A stretch of DNA of 64,000 nucleotides from Odontocerum albicorne (Eukaryota > Arthropoda > Insecta > Trichoptera > Odontoceridae): the NCBI GenBank assembly GCA_949825065.1, contig OX463859.1, forward strand, positions 3,820,217 to 3,884,216, in the 5' to 3' direction. The notes beneath the pieces are model-generated. The model was not told the origin of the DNA. It did no database searches and saw only the letters and a program-made list of their open reading frames with translations. Every line of letters starts with the position of its first letter. The first letter of the stretch is position 1. This document shows positions 1-9,916 of the stretch, piece after piece. The position numbers and the translations under genes were made by a program.

Positions 1-237
1 CGTCAAACACCGTAATTATCAGTCCCTTAATCAAGTCTGCTAAAATATTTCGATTAGGTTTAACGGGGATTTTGTGAGTTAAGTCAGAGCTTCTTAGAAC
101 TCAGGTATTTATTGTAGCACTATTTTATTCATACTTACTAGTTTGTTCATTTAGTTCACCAAAAATAATTATATGTCACGAAAATACTGTTAGTTTTATA
201 ATTATGTTCATTTATTTATAAACACGATGTATTCCTG
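1..237. repeat. Duplicated non-coding segment upstream of SINE, copy 1
   Basis: This stretch matches 4020-4251 almost base for base, with one small gap. It ends where a tRNA-derived SINE begins, and the whole unit stops at the SINE's poly-A in both copies. The left end lies outside the window. It holds no recognisable coding sequence. It could be a 5' extension carried along with a SINE, or part of a larger repeat that ends in this SINE. Confidence 0.75.
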
Positions 238-430
238 GCGACCTCCGCGGCCTGGTGGTAAGACACTTGTCTGCCGATCCGGAGGTTGCGGGTTCGATTT
301 CCGCTGGAACCCAGATTTTTTTAACTAGGATTCCAGTCTGGTTAACACTTAGAGCCTTTAAAAACATATTTCTGGTTTGCTGGAAGATATTGCCACATGG
401 CAATAAGCTCGCCAGGTTAAAAAAAAACCT
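238..430 (+). repeat. tRNA-derived SINE, near full length
   Basis: The head (about 245-312) resembles a tRNA gene: an A-box-like TGGTGGTAAGACA and a B box GGGTTCGATT. An unrelated body follows, then a 3' hairpin ATTGCC-ACAT-GGCAAT (about 392-407), the segment AATAAGCTCGCCAG and a run of A. RNA polymerase III transcription from the internal boxes is known for such SINEs; here it is inferred. Closest relatives in the window are at 4252 and 60595. Confidence 0.88.
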
Positions 431-596
431 AACATAACACAAGAAAACTTTATAAAAATTGATAAAGTATCAATGTGTTACAAAAATAATCTTACAATTT
501 ACGATACATATTTCTTTTACGATATGATCATTTGACATATAAATACCTAGCAAACGTAATCAACAATAGAAGACATACAAAATATTACTAAAATAA

Positions 597-880
597 TCTA
601 TATAAATAAAAATGTTAATGTTCATATGTTAAAAATCTCAAATCTCTGAAAGTTCTTCACCGATTGCTTTGAAATTTTGACAAAAGGTTGCATTTGAATA
701 CAAGCGTGTTTATATTTACTTTTTTATATACAGGTGTATATAAAAAAGTATATAGAACATACGAAATAATGGGAGCGCCCCATGTTGAACGTAACGGCAA
801 CACACGCAATATAGATTTCGATTTATTTTCATTTTGATTTCAAATATTTAATAATAAATATTAAATAATAAATATTAAAA
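597..880 (+). mobile_element. Helitron-like 5' end
   Basis: The segment begins TCTATATAAATAAAAATG, which resembles 5' ends of insect Helitrons, and continues with a motif like 'accgattgctttgaaatttt'. A second copy lies on the opposite strand at 30650-30813 and lacks the middle portion. No Rep/helicase coding is visible and the 3' CTRR end was not located, so the class is a motif-based inference. Confidence 0.5.
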
Positions 881-1000
881 ATTAAATATTCAAATATGCG
901 TGTGTTGAAAAACAGCGACATCTGTTTGGACGAAAAAACAGCACACGCTATACTAAATATTTTATTCGCCATTTTGTAATCAGTGTGCGTTGTAATCAGT

Positions 1001-1474
1001 GTGAGTGAAAAGTAGTACAGCACTAACACGGTACCATAGATATTTTCTTACTAGTTAAGAGTAGTAGAGCACTAACACTAGATATTTTCTTAGTAGGGAA
1101 GAGTAGTATATCACTAATACTGTAGACATTTTCTAACTAGTTAAGAGTATTGGAGCACTAACACTAGATATTTTCTTACTAGTGAAGAGTAATGGAGCAC
1201 TAATACTGTAGATATTGTCTTACTAGTGAAGAGTAGTAGAGCACTAACACTGTAGATATTTTCTTACTAGTGAATAGTAATAGAACACTAACACTGTAAG
1301 TGTTTTCTTACTAGTGAAGAGTAGTAGAGCACTAACACTGTAGATACTTATTAGTGAAGAGTACTAGCACTGTAGATATTTTCTTATTAGTGAATAATAG
1401 TAGAGCACTAGCACTGTAGATACTTTCTTACTTGTGAAGAGTAGTAGAGCACTAGCACTGTAGATATTTTCATA
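1001..1474. repeat. Minisatellite, about 44-bp unit, 11 copies
   Basis: The unit reads roughly GAGTAGTAGAGCACTAACAC followed by TGTAGATATTTTCTTACTAG. Copies differ by small deletions, such as a missing TG before TAGATATT, and by single substitutions. The array directly follows the Helitron-like segment. No gene is present. Confidence 0.9.
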
Positions 1475-1800
1475 AAGGCTTTGTTAACCCTAAAGATGAG
1501 TGCCAACAATTGAATTCCTCGTTTGTATTATATTACAATATCAATATGAATAAGAATTCAGACTGTGGTTGTATGTAATGTCCAGATCCACAAACTCAGT
1601 CACCCTCTCAAACATCATTTTAATTAATTTTCAGTGAAAAGTTACAACACTATTAAACAACCAAGTTAATTTCAATTATAATCTCCTGCTAAATGTGTTT
1701 CCTGTTTAAAAGTTATCCTTTTGATGCCTACCTACTACCCAACCCTTATTAGTCACTACTTTCCTCCCCCTCTTTTGTACATATTACAGTTAGGACTTTT
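1475..1800. other. Intergenic, no feature recognised
   Basis: AT-rich with a pyrimidine-rich patch near 1735-1775. I see no coding potential or known repeat end. Confidence 0.5.
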
Positions 1801-1898
1801 TGATAGCTTATTCTTCAATGTATTTTCTGTAATTAATGTTTTTTTTAAGTGTATTTAAATATTTTATGTACATACTATGTTGCTATCAATAAATCTTT
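1800..1898 (+). repeat. LINE-P 3' end, short fragment
   Basis: The text TTTGATAGCTT ... TACATACTATGTTGCTATCAATAAA matches the last 90 bases of the LINE-P family at 16440-16565. It abuts the GAA-rich tail of a LINE-W copy lying on the other strand. Confidence 0.7.
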
Positions 1899-2345
1899 TT
1901 CTTCTTCTCAGTGTCATGTCAGGTTCCCCCAACGTTGAATATCACCTGAGAGTGGACATCTTTGTCCCCGGCAGCCCGAAAGAGATCTCCAACGCCCTTT
2001 ATGCCAGTCCAATCACGTATATTGCGGAGCCTGGAGATTTGCCTCCTGCTAACACCTTATATTTTGCCTTGGATGATCAGGTGCAGTAATTTGTACTTTG
2101 CTCCTTTAAGTACAATACATGACCCAAGTAGGACACCTTTCGGATTTTAATATTAGTCAGCAACTCACTATCGACTTTGGATCTTTGAAGAACGCTTGTG
2201 TTGCTGACCATATCCATCCAGGGTATCCGTAGCATTCTCCGATGCATCCACATTTCGAATGCTTCCAATCGGTTCATTCTACCAACTTGGAGGGTCCATG
2301 ATTCCACTCCATGCAATAACACTGACCAAACGTAGCATTTGTTCT
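1899..2345 (-). pseudogene. LINE-W reverse transcriptase C-terminus (5'-truncated)
   Basis: Read on the minus strand this encodes the end of a non-LTR retrotransposon ORF2: CYVWSVLLHGVESWTL, then MNRLEAFEMWMHRRMLRIPW, KIRKVSYLGHVL, LLHLIIQGKI, RNIRDWTGI, DLFRAAGDKD and a final VIFNVGGT before a stop. Part of it stays open at 2077-2391; a frame shift separates the rest. A GAA-rich tail follows the stop (plus strand TTCTTCTTCTCA). The order of blocks matches reverse-transcriptase tails known from insect LINEs. It has no endonuclease or catalytic core and is a dead 5'-truncated insertion. Sister copies are at 3010, 5222, 8215, 17455 and 27165. Confidence 0.88.
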
Positions 2346-2387
2346 CGGCGCTCTTATTGGGACACCCTATACATACGTACATATAAT

Positions 2388-2815
2388 ACACTCCATCATG
2401 CTATCTCACTGTCGTGGTAGGCAAAGAATATATAGCACCAGCCTTGCTTATCGCCGCACACATATTTTGCATCTATACAGCGCCTACGATTTTACTGACT
2501 ATTTCCTTCTTTAAAAATATCATACACTTGATCTAACCATACTTTTATTGGTCTTTTTCTACCACGTCTTTCACTCACATTTGCACTGTATATTTATTTT
2601 ATTAGTCTTTTTTCGTTAATTTATTCCACATGCCTAAACCATTGCAAAATGCTCTTCTTCATCTTACTCAACACATCAGCCTTAAGTTCACATTCATCCC
2701 TCATCACTTCATTCCGTATTCTGTCATACATTGTCACTCCATGTATTCTTTTAAGTGCACGCATTTCTACAGCATTTATTTGGCTCTTTTCAGTCGTGTT
2801 TCATTCCCATACATT
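2388..2815 (-). pseudogene. LINE-K reverse transcriptase C-terminus, decayed
   Basis: The minus strand carries the LINE-K order of blocks: YDRIRNEVMRDECELKADVL, a SKMKKSILQWFRHVE-like block, GRKRPIKVWLDQV, and a 3' end near 2400 resembling the SAYPDRET/ACGGCGTGATGG end of the copy at 7680-8120. Several stops and frame shifts interrupt it. The region reads open on the plus strand by chance (2630-2887), which is a shadow. It is a 5'-truncated non-LTR retrotransposon relic. Confidence 0.75.
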
Positions 2816-3003
2816 ATTATTATTATTATTATTATTACACATGACAAGAAATATACACAATTTGAGAAAAAACAACAGGTAAATTGATTTGGACATATAA
2901 TTTTAATGGATCTGGGTTTGTTGCCTTTCATTTGTCGTATCCCCAGTAAACTAGGCTTTTGCCTGTATCTCACTGAGGATATTTAGCATGAAAAAATAAA
3001 TCG
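2813..3003 (-). repeat. LINE-T 3' end with (ATT)n tail
   Basis: An (ATT)n microsatellite (2813-2837) is the minus-strand (AAT)n tail. Next comes ACACATGACAAGAAATATAC and the block CCCAGTAAACTAGGCTTTTG, whose complement folds as a nested hairpin (CCCAGT...AGGC-AAAA-GCCT...ACTGGG). It is shared with 29545, 36360, 43320, 47700 and 55395. Confidence 0.82.
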
Positions 3004-3140
3004 ATGTCGAACACGCAATAACACTGACCAAACGTAGCACTAACCGTTGTCGAAGTTTCAAGTTTAGATTATCATCGCAGAATACGCTTCTCATTTTATT
3101 AAAAGCCGCACGAGATGATTCAATTATATTCAATTCAAAC
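3004..3140 (-). pseudogene. LINE-W fragment (thumb region)
   Basis: The minus strand reads IESSRAAFNKMRSVFCDDNL, then NLKLRQRLV, identical to the segment of LINE-W that precedes CYVWSVLL in the copies at 8780-8930 and 17880-17950. It joins the LINE-T copy directly, so one inserted into or recombined with the other. Confidence 0.8.
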
Positions 3141-3456
3141 CTATCTTTATTTATTTATCTATTACAGTTAGAAAACAATATATTTTAGACGTTATTCAGT
3201 TCACCTTCACCTGACAAACCATCTTTGAAACTAGCAGTGAACTCAAATAAATCATCGGTGATTAAATAATAAAAGTGTAATTTATTTTATCAAAAATAAA
3301 CAAACATCACACCACGCTGCAAAGTGAAACAAACGTCACTTCTAAGATTCTAGAAGTCATATTTATTATTCAAAGAATAAGGGTACGTGATTAGCCTCTT
3401 AACAGTGTGAAAATCGAGGTAGTGACACTTTTTTTTAATGTAAAGTAGCTAACTTC
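3141..3456. other. Intergenic, no feature recognised
   Basis: AT-rich sequence without a recognisable repeat or coding segment. Confidence 0.5.
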
Positions 3457-3507
3457 AGTGTACGACAATCATAAGGATTATTAGTAATATAATAAAGCTT
3501 CATGTCA
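3457..3507 (+). repeat. 51-bp direct repeat, left copy
   Basis: The 51 bases starting AGTGTACGACAATCATAAGG are repeated exactly at 4442-4492. The right copy begins straight after the poly-A of the SINE, so the pair flanks a 934-bp segment in the manner of an unusually long target-site duplication. Confidence 0.9.
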
Positions 3508-3509
3508 AT

Positions 3510-3580
3510 AAAGCTTCAAGTCTGGCGCTCTGTCTTCTTTGTCTACTCACAGGGTAATGACGTGATGGTATGTATAGTAT
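3510..3580 (+). repeat. LINE-K 3' end, short
   Basis: GGCGCTCTGTCTTCTTTGTC...ACAGGGTAATGACGTGATGG resembles the last 60 bases of LINE-K (compare 8060-8110). Only the tail is present. Confidence 0.6.
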
Positions 3581-4019
3581 GACTTACAATTTATTGACAT
3601 TATAAATGGAATCCTTAACTCAATTTATTTTTTTATATTTTGCAACTGATTTATTGGCAAAAACAGTTATAGTACGGTATTGATATTTTTAACTACAGCA
3701 ACACACCTTTCAATTTTTTACAATCTTTTGAAAGCATCGTCCCCAGTAAAATTCCTCTGTTTGTTCTTATATTTAATTGTATACACATATAAACAGAGAA
3801 ATATTTACAAAGCTATCTTCAAATTTTACTGAAATACATTGAATAGACCTGAATAGATTATTCAAGTAATCTTGAATTATGATTTACATCCAGGGAGGTG
3901 CTTTTTAATATTTCAAAAGGAATAAATAAATTTCTAAAATAAGGACCCCTAATTTCTTACTAAGGTCTGAGAGGCCGAGGAGACCAGAGGAAAGAGAAAG
4001 GAGGTCTGAGAGATCTTCG
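3581..4019. other. Intergenic, purine-rich stretch near the end
   Basis: Mostly AT-rich and unassigned. Positions 3965-4015 are purine-rich with repeated AGGTCTGAGAG, a short local duplication. Confidence 0.5.
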
Positions 4020-4251
4020 CGTCAAACATCGTAATTATCAGTCCCTTAATCAAGTCTGCTAAAATATTTCGATTAGGTTTAACGGGGATTTTGTGAGTTA
4101 AGTCAGAGCTTCTTAGAACTCGGGTCTTGTAGCACTATTTTATTCATACTAACTAGTTTGTTCATTTAGTTCACCAAAAATAATTATATCTCACGAAAAT
4201 ACTGTTAGTTTTATTAATATATTCATTTATTTATAAACACGATGTATTCCT
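4020..4251. repeat. Duplicated non-coding segment upstream of SINE, copy 2
   Basis: Second copy of 1-237, differing by a handful of substitutions and a short deletion. It runs straight into the SINE at 4252. Confidence 0.8.
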
Positions 4252-4441
4252 GGCGACCTCCGCGGCCTGGTGGTAAGACACTTGTCTGCCGATCCGGAGG
4301 TTGCGGGTTCGATTTTCGCTGAAACCCAGATTTTTTAAAATAGGATTCCAGTCTGGTTAACACTTAGGGCCTATTAAAACATATTTCTGGTTGGTTGGAA
4401 GATATTGCCTTATGGCAATAAGCTCGCTAGGTTAAAAAAAA
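4252..4441 (+). repeat. tRNA-derived SINE, near full length
   Basis: Same SINE as at 238, with A box TGGTGGTAAGACA and B box GGTTCGATTT. The 3' hairpin is ATTGCC-TTAT-GGCAAT (about 4405-4420): same stem, different loop. The poly-A is followed at once by the right copy of the 51-bp direct repeat. Confidence 0.88.
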
Positions 4442-4492
4442 AGTGTACGACAATCATAAGGATTATTAGTAATATAATAAAGCTTCATGTCA
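4442..4492 (+). repeat. 51-bp direct repeat, right copy
   Basis: Exact copy of 3457-3507, placed directly after the SINE poly-A. Confidence 0.9.
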
Positions 4493-4734
4493 TCCGAGAA
4501 AAGGAATATTTGAATATCACTGAAAAAATCAACGATATAATTAACGAACAAAAAATAATATAAAATTGGCCTGAAATATTAAAGTTACGTTTCAGTTGTG
4601 TTTTACACAAATAAGAAATTACCGTTTTCTAAATTTCAGGTTATGTTACCGCGAAATGTACTCACATTTCTTTTCCATTTATAAGTAACATCTGTTGTAG
4701 TTTACATAAAAAGTTTAAATTACATGTATGCCAA

Positions 4735-4930
4735 CACGCCGTCTCCCTCTTGGTAAAGATCTAAAGAACCTGATTAACCCATCGCGTCACACATCATTTG
4801 CCTGCTAGATATATTTACCTCTTCTCACACAACACCTGTGACTTTTTCAACTTTTATATTTCCTTCTTTTAAAATATAATTGATTTAATCCAGCAATACT
4901 GACCATGATCGTATTCTACCACGCCTTAAC
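4735..4930 (-). pseudogene. LINE-K fragment, strongly decayed
   Basis: The minus strand contains remnants of LINE-K: a WLDQ-like block (CCAGCAATACTGACC region), the KKEI.KLKKSQVLCEK stretch in place of NVRSTRNRRSCMRR, and an end reading PRGRRRVGIHV in place of SAYPDRETA. The match is weak and rests on block order. Confidence 0.4.
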
Positions 4931-5221
4931 TTCAGAAGAAGGAAGAGGCTCTCATATCACTTCAATGAGGATGTGACATGAGGGCATAACGATTTATAAC
5001 AACATTTTTTTTAAATTTATAAAACGTTTAGGTTTTAAATATGTGGACTTTATATCAGGCAAATGAATCAATAAAAAAAAATATTCTACTTACAACATTA
5101 ATATCCGTTACACGTGTTTCTATCTCATATTTTGAGGCTAGAGAAACACGTATGGCATAAAACAACTGTTTAAAGTATACAGAAAAAAAATACAATTTAG
5201 TATTATTATATCTAGTTTCTT
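4931..5221. other. Intergenic, no feature recognised
   Basis: AT-rich. It has short inverted matches around AAACACG at 5110 and 5150 but no assignable element. Confidence 0.4.
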
Positions 5222-5680
5222 CTTCTTTCTAGTGTCATGTCAGGTTCCCCCAACGTTGACTATCACCTGGTAGGCATCTTTGTCCCTGATAGCCCGAAAA
5301 AAATCCCCAACGCTCCTTATACCAGTTCAATCACGTATATTTGCCTCCTGCCAACACCACTTCGACCCTCTATTTTGCCTTGGATGATCAGGTGCAGTAA
5401 TTTGTACTTTTCTCCTCTAAGTACATGACCCAAACAGGACACCTTTCGGATTTTAGTATAAGTCATCACCTCTCTATTAACTTTGGCTCTTTGAAAAACC
5501 CTTGTGCTGCTGACCATATCCGCCCAGGGTATCCGTAGCATTCATCGGTGCATCCACATTTTGAATGCTTCCAGTCGGTTCATAGTACCAACTTTGAGGG
5601 TCCATGATTCCACTCCATGTAATAACACTGACCAAACGTGGCACTTGACTAACCGTTGTGGAGTTTCGCAAAAGTCAAAT
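5222..5680 (-). pseudogene. LINE-W reverse transcriptase C-terminus
   Basis: The minus strand gives MLRIPWADMVSSTRVFQRAK, then KIRKVSCLGHVL, LLHLIIQGKIEGRSGVGRRQ and DLFRA-like blocks, ending at the same GGT-stop and GAA tail as the copy at 1899. Upstream the ESWTLKVG block is frame-shifted into another frame (5477-5671). A 20-bp deletion removes part of the SWLRNIRDWTG region. It is a 5'-truncated pseudogene. Confidence 0.85.
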
Positions 5681-6180
5681 CTTTTAATAAAGTAAACATT
5701 TTATTTGTAAGTTGTACGAGAATTCACTTTATTGCTAACGGTCGAAATAAAACGACCAACTGAAAAATCGGCCAAATCCCATAAAGACAGACAATTATTG
5801 TGTCATTTATACTTTATCGATTTCAACAAAGATACGTTTTATCCATCACCATCCTTCCCTGCTAAGAAAAAATGCTAAAAAAGTCCTGTGAATTGAACCG
5901 GTATTAAATTTCACTTAAACTGAGAGCGGGGAGGGGGCTCAGAACAAATAATAAGGATTGGGTTCCATCCCCTTCCAAGGCTGCCGCGCTACACACTGTA
6001 GCCTGCCACTCCTTACAATTTAATTATGCAGCCCTGCAAATTATCCAGAATTTTCTTCTCACGCCTGAATGTAAATCATCGGTTGGGAATTTTTTCAGCT
6101 TTTTATCAGGACAGTTATTTTTTCGTTTTGAGTTATACCGTTTTTTTTTCTCAATATTTATCAATTCTTTGCGTGCATGA
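5681..6180. other. Intergenic, no feature recognised
   Basis: Unassigned AT-rich DNA. A G-rich patch (GAGCGGGGAGGGGGCTCAG, near 5924) stands out but shows no gene. Confidence 0.4.
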
Positions 6181-6495
6181 TTTAATATACGTAGAAATCA
6201 CCAAGCCGTTGTTTCCTTCCGAGGAAGGCAAGAGGATAGTCACATTTGAACTACATATTTGTTTTTTTTGTCTTTCTTCATACACTTGTTCTACATGCCC
6301 AAACCATCTAAGAGTGCCTTTTTTCATCTAACTCAGCACAGTGATGTTTTTTTAAAAATAAGAATTGTAAAAAAATCAGAGAAATCGTAGAACTATGTGA
6401 AAGTGCGTGATGAAGAAACGCGGAAGATGTGTTTCACATTAATACAGCTCTGGCGTTCTATCTCATCTGCCTGGCCCGACAGAAAAAAACAGCGT
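6180..6495. pseudogene. LINE-K copy with an inverted 5' part
   Basis: Positions 6230-6340 on the minus strand encode a KMKK..L.WFGHVERV-like block that lies upstream in LINE-K. Positions 6365-6490 on the plus strand encode the later NRRSC-like block and the final SAWPDRE-like end. The two LINE segments therefore sit head to head. This is the arrangement known as twin priming, or 5' inversion, in non-LTR retrotransposition. Both parts are heavily mutated. Confidence 0.5.
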
Positions 6496-6499
6496 TATA

Positions 6500-6837
6500 T
6501 TTTTTTGTATTCAACTGTCGTAACGTATTAATTCATGCACCATCAATTTTAAGTCAAGTACACACGTATATACAGTGTGGTAAAAACTAATCTGCCTAGC
6601 ATAAGCACATGAGATAAAGACTAGACAAATGAGAGACTCCTAAATAGATGTAGAGGGATTGATATCCGAAGAAGATTCTTGAGAAAATTGTGGATGGAAG
6701 ATTAATCCCACCCCAAATGGTTGCAAAGGGTAAAGAAAACAAGAAATCATTTTTATCAGTTTTAAGTTAGTTATAAAAAAAAACCTAAACTGTCTTGTAT
6801 TACACTTGCGTTGAAAACAGTAAAATCTAATGGGTTA
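6500..6837. other. Intergenic, no feature recognised
   Basis: AT-rich sequence. It includes 'aagcacatgagataaagactag'-type text without assignable family. Confidence 0.4.
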
Positions 6838-7020
6838 TTGTTACATGACAATCTCTTCTAACCAAACAGAACGATGTTCGAAGTATGTATATTTAAGGAA
6901 AAACCAGAGTGACACCCATTTTAAAAAATTTGATGCAATTGCAAACGAACCCACCCCTCCTTGGATGGAAGACAAGTTTTATTACAACTTGGCCAATAAG
7001 ATCATTAATGTAGGTCTTAA
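6838..7020 (-). repeat. tRNA-derived SINE, diverged, minus strand
   Basis: On the minus strand a tRNA-like head (TTGGCCAAGTTGTAATAAAA as A-box region, GGTGGGTTCGTTTGC as B box) is followed by the SINE body. The 3' hairpin is ATTGT-CATGTA-ACAAT, then AATAACCC. The hairpin differs from younger copies but still pairs. The plus-strand open frame at 6830-7090 is a by-product of this SINE. Confidence 0.65.
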
Positions 7021-7289
7021 TATACTTTATAGAAACTCTTGTAGCGATGTTCGTTATCAATGTAGCATGTGTCCTATTAGGACGTGCTGATGATGTTGAT
7101 GCTGACATCGCTATATTCGTTTTAGTCGAATTCTGCGTTCCTTTTCGTTCAGGGTCATCAATGTAGCGAGTTGCTTATCTTCATACGTCGTGATGATCTT
7201 GATTTGTATTTATTTATTTAAATATAAATACTCAGGAATGCGGATGAAAACGAAAGTGAACAGCGGGTAATTAATAACAAGTCTTGACA

Positions 7290-7560
7290 GTTGAATGAAC
7301 AATAATAATATTTATTTCTCGGCGCGTGGGTAATTTATACTAATGAGTGAACCAGTTCGCGATACATATTCTGTCTTACTCTAGCGCGTGCATTGACGGG
7401 TAGATATTTATTTGTATTCGGAGACGGCGAGACAGAGCGTAAATACTATTTGTGAGTACACATTGTTGACGTTCCTGGCATGTGACAATTAGTAAATAGT
7501 ACATCGGTCATTGACCCTGTATGTTTACTATTTTAACAATAAATTATGTTTAACAATTCA
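7290..7560. repeat. Possible LTR-like repeat, diverged
   Basis: Blocks GGAGACGGCGAGACAGAGCG and TCGGTCATTGACCCTGTATG have counterparts, in the same order, inside the GC-rich insert at 53476-53880. The two share little else. The gene-free, CpG-bearing sequence and presence as a lone unit would suit a solo LTR, but no TG...CA ends with duplication were confirmed. Confidence 0.3.
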
Positions 7561-7679
7561 TTTATTTATTTTGACAATTATTTATTTATTTAGGTAGGTA
7601 TCCTACACTATGAAACATAATTATTCTCCTTAACTTTCGGATGGGTTTTATAAAAGTGTTTTTTGTTTATTTAAATCGG

Positions 7680-8120
7680 TTACAGGTAAGCGTATAAAAA
7701 GCTGGATAAAAGCTGTAGAAATGCGTGCATTGAGACGAATACACATATTTATAATCTATGACAGAGTATGAAATGAAGTGATGAGGGATGAATGTGAACT
7801 GAAGGCAGATATGTGAAATAAGATGAAGAAGAGTGAATTGAGATGATTTGGACATACGAAACGAATGAATTAAGAAAGAGAAATAAAATGAATATATGGT
7901 GTAAATGTGAGAGGAAGACCAAGAAAAATTTGGTTGGATCAAGTGAATGATATTCAGTAACAAGGAAATGTAGAAAATCAGAGAAATCGTAGAAGTTGTA
8001 TGAGAAGATATATAGATATAAATTAAGTTAAGGATGTATGTTGAGATAGAAAAGTATGGCATTCTGTCCTCTCTGACTACTCCGACAGGGAAACGGCGTG
8101 ATGGCATGTATCTAGGTATA
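7680..8120 (+). pseudogene. LINE-K reverse transcriptase C-terminus (reference copy)
   Basis: This is the clearest LINE-K copy. On the plus strand, with few shifts, it reads VEMRALRRI, YDRV.NEVMRDECELKADM, NKMKKSELR.FGHTKRMN, GRPRKIWLDQVNDI, GNVENQRNRRSCMRRYIDI, VKDVC.DRKVWHSVLSDYSD and a final REATA. The order matches the C-terminal zone of insect non-LTR reverse transcriptases. Internal stops show it is dead. The open minus-strand frame at 7667-8158 is a shadow. Other copies: 2388, 6180, 19640, 27715, 28940, 34850, 38950, 39370, 44395 and 57540. Confidence 0.82.
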
Positions 8121-8214
8121 TGAGTAACACATTGATCAATAAGTCCCGAGACTAACAAACAGATGGCGCCTCTAATAACAAATCCATACCATTCTCAGTT
8201 AGTACCTATCTTTA

Positions 8215-8475
8215 GAAGTTGTACTTTGCACCTCTAAGTACATAACCATGTACCTCTAAGTACATGACCCAAGTAGGACATCTTTCGGATTTTAATATTA
8301 GTCAGCAACTCTCTATCAACTTTGCATCTTTGAAGAACCCTTGTGTTGCAGACCATACTCGTCCAGGGTATCCGTAGCATTCTCCGGTGCATCCACATTT
8401 CGAATGCTTCCAGTCGGTTCATACTACCAACTTTGAGGGTCCATGATTCCACTCCATGCAATAACACTGACCGGA
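8215..8475 (-). pseudogene. LINE-W fragment, first of a tandem pair
   Basis: The minus strand encodes MLLHGVESWTLKVGSMNRLE, the RRMLRIPW block and KIRKMSYLGHVLRG, then stops. The 3' third of the element is missing. It joins a second LINE-W copy in the same orientation at 8476. Confidence 0.85.
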
Positions 8476-8935
8476 TATTGCGGAGCCAGGAGATTTACCT
8501 CCTGCCAACACCTCTTCGGCCTTTTATTTTGCCTTGGATGATCAGGTGCAGTAATTTGTACTTTGGTCCTCTAAGTACATGACCCAAGTAGGACACCTTT
8601 CGGATTTTAATATTAGTCAGCAACTCTCTATCAACTTTGGTTCTTTGGAGAACCCTTGTGCTGCTGACCATATCCGTCCAGGGTATCCGTAGCATTCTCC
8701 GGTGCATCCACATTTCGAATGCTTCAAGTCGGTTCATACTACTAACTTTGAGGGTCCATGCAACAACACTGACCAAACGTAGAATTGGACTAACCGTTGT
8801 CGAAGTTTCAAGTTTAGATTATCATCGCAGAATACGCTTCTCATTTTATTAAAAGCCGCACGAGATGATTCAATTCTGCACTTGACTTCGGTTTCTGGGT
8901 CGAGATTTTCCACTAGGATGCTTCCGAGGTATTTA
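8476..8935 (-). pseudogene. LINE-W fragment, second of a tandem pair
   Basis: The minus strand reads, from right to left, the FKYLGSIL-type block, IESSRAAFNKMRSVFCDDNL, a short gap where CYVWSVLLHG should be, then MNRLEAFEMWMHRRMLRIPW, GHVLRGPKYKLLHLIIQGKI and RRGVGRR. It carries more of the 5' part than most copies. Its 5' end (8920-8935, GAGGTATTTAAATTT) merges into the 53-bp array. Confidence 0.85.
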
Positions 8936-9676
8936 AATTTATTGAATAATACGGAACGATCAATTATGCATCTACTTATATATATTTAAATTTATTGAAT
9001 AATATAGAACGATCAATTATGCATCTACTTATTTATATTTAAATTTATTGACTTTTACAGAACGATCAATTATGCATCTACTTATAAATATTAAAATTTA
9101 TTGAATAATACCAAACGATCAATTATGCATCTACTTATAAATATTTAAATTTATTGAATAATACAGAACGATCAATTATGCATCTACTTATAAATATTTA
9201 TATTTATTGAATAATACAGCACGATCAATTATGCATCTACTTATAAATATTTAAATTTATGGAATAATACAGAACGATCAATTATGCATCTACTTATAAA
9301 TATTTATATTTATTGAATAATACAGAACGATCAATTTTGTATCTTCTTATAAATATTTAAATTTATTGAATAATACAGAACGATCAATTATGCATCTACT
9401 TATAAATATTTAAATTTATTGAATAATACCGAACGATCAATTATGCATCTACTTATAAATATTTAAATTTATTGAATAATACAGAACGATCAATTATGCA
9501 TCTACTTATAAATATTTAAATTTATTGAATAATACAGAACGATCAATTATGCATCTACTTATAAATATTTAAATTTATTGAATAATACAGAACGATCAAT
9601 TATGCATCGACTTATAAATATTTAAATTTATTGAATAATACAGAACGATCAATTATGCATCTACTTATAAATATTT
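8936..9676. repeat. Minisatellite, exact 53-bp period, 14 copies
   Basis: The core GATCAATTATGCATCTACTT recurs at 8958, 9011, 9064, 9117 and on to 9647, a constant 53-bp step. Copies are nearly identical, with a few changes such as TTTTGTATCTTC near 9335. The first unit overlaps the truncated edge of a LINE-W fragment. Confidence 0.96.
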
Positions 9677-9679
9677 TTA

Positions 9680-9916
9680 TAACGTAAACTGTTAAGTAAT
9701 ATTTAAATTAAATCACAGAAAAATTATTTGTAAGAAATAAGAATAAAAATACATTTTAAACGTAAAATTTAAAATCAATTTTTAACAACTATAAGCATAT
9801 GTTTTAAGGGTTAACTATAAAAATGTTTTTAAGAATGAACAAAATATTTTTAAGCGTTGACTTGAAAAATAATTCTAGGTAATTACTATAAAAATGTTTC
9901 AAAGCATAAATATATA
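9680..9916. repeat. Degenerate tandem repeat, left part
   Basis: Loose repeats of about 50 bp with the phrases 'taaaaatgtttttaag' and 'acttgaaaa.caattttaa'. The array resumes after the mariner at 11203. Confidence 0.6.

Noticed and set aside
245..312. Functional tRNA gene
   Set aside because: A and B boxes are present but the acceptor stem does not pair and the sequence recurs as a SINE head with body and poly-A.
6830..7090. 86-residue open frame starting MGYCYMTISSNQTERC
   Set aside because: It overlaps a diverged SINE on the opposite strand (tRNA-like boxes and hairpin), so it is a chance frame.
7667..8158. 163-residue minus-strand frame
   Set aside because: It lies over a LINE-K copy whose blocks read on the plus strand; it is an AT-rich shadow.
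8936..9676. Regular 53-bp array as a possible CRISPR
   Set aside because: Whole units are repeated with no unique spacers, the DNA is eukaryotic and no cas gene is present. The same applies to the 32, 37, 44 and 65-bp arrays.
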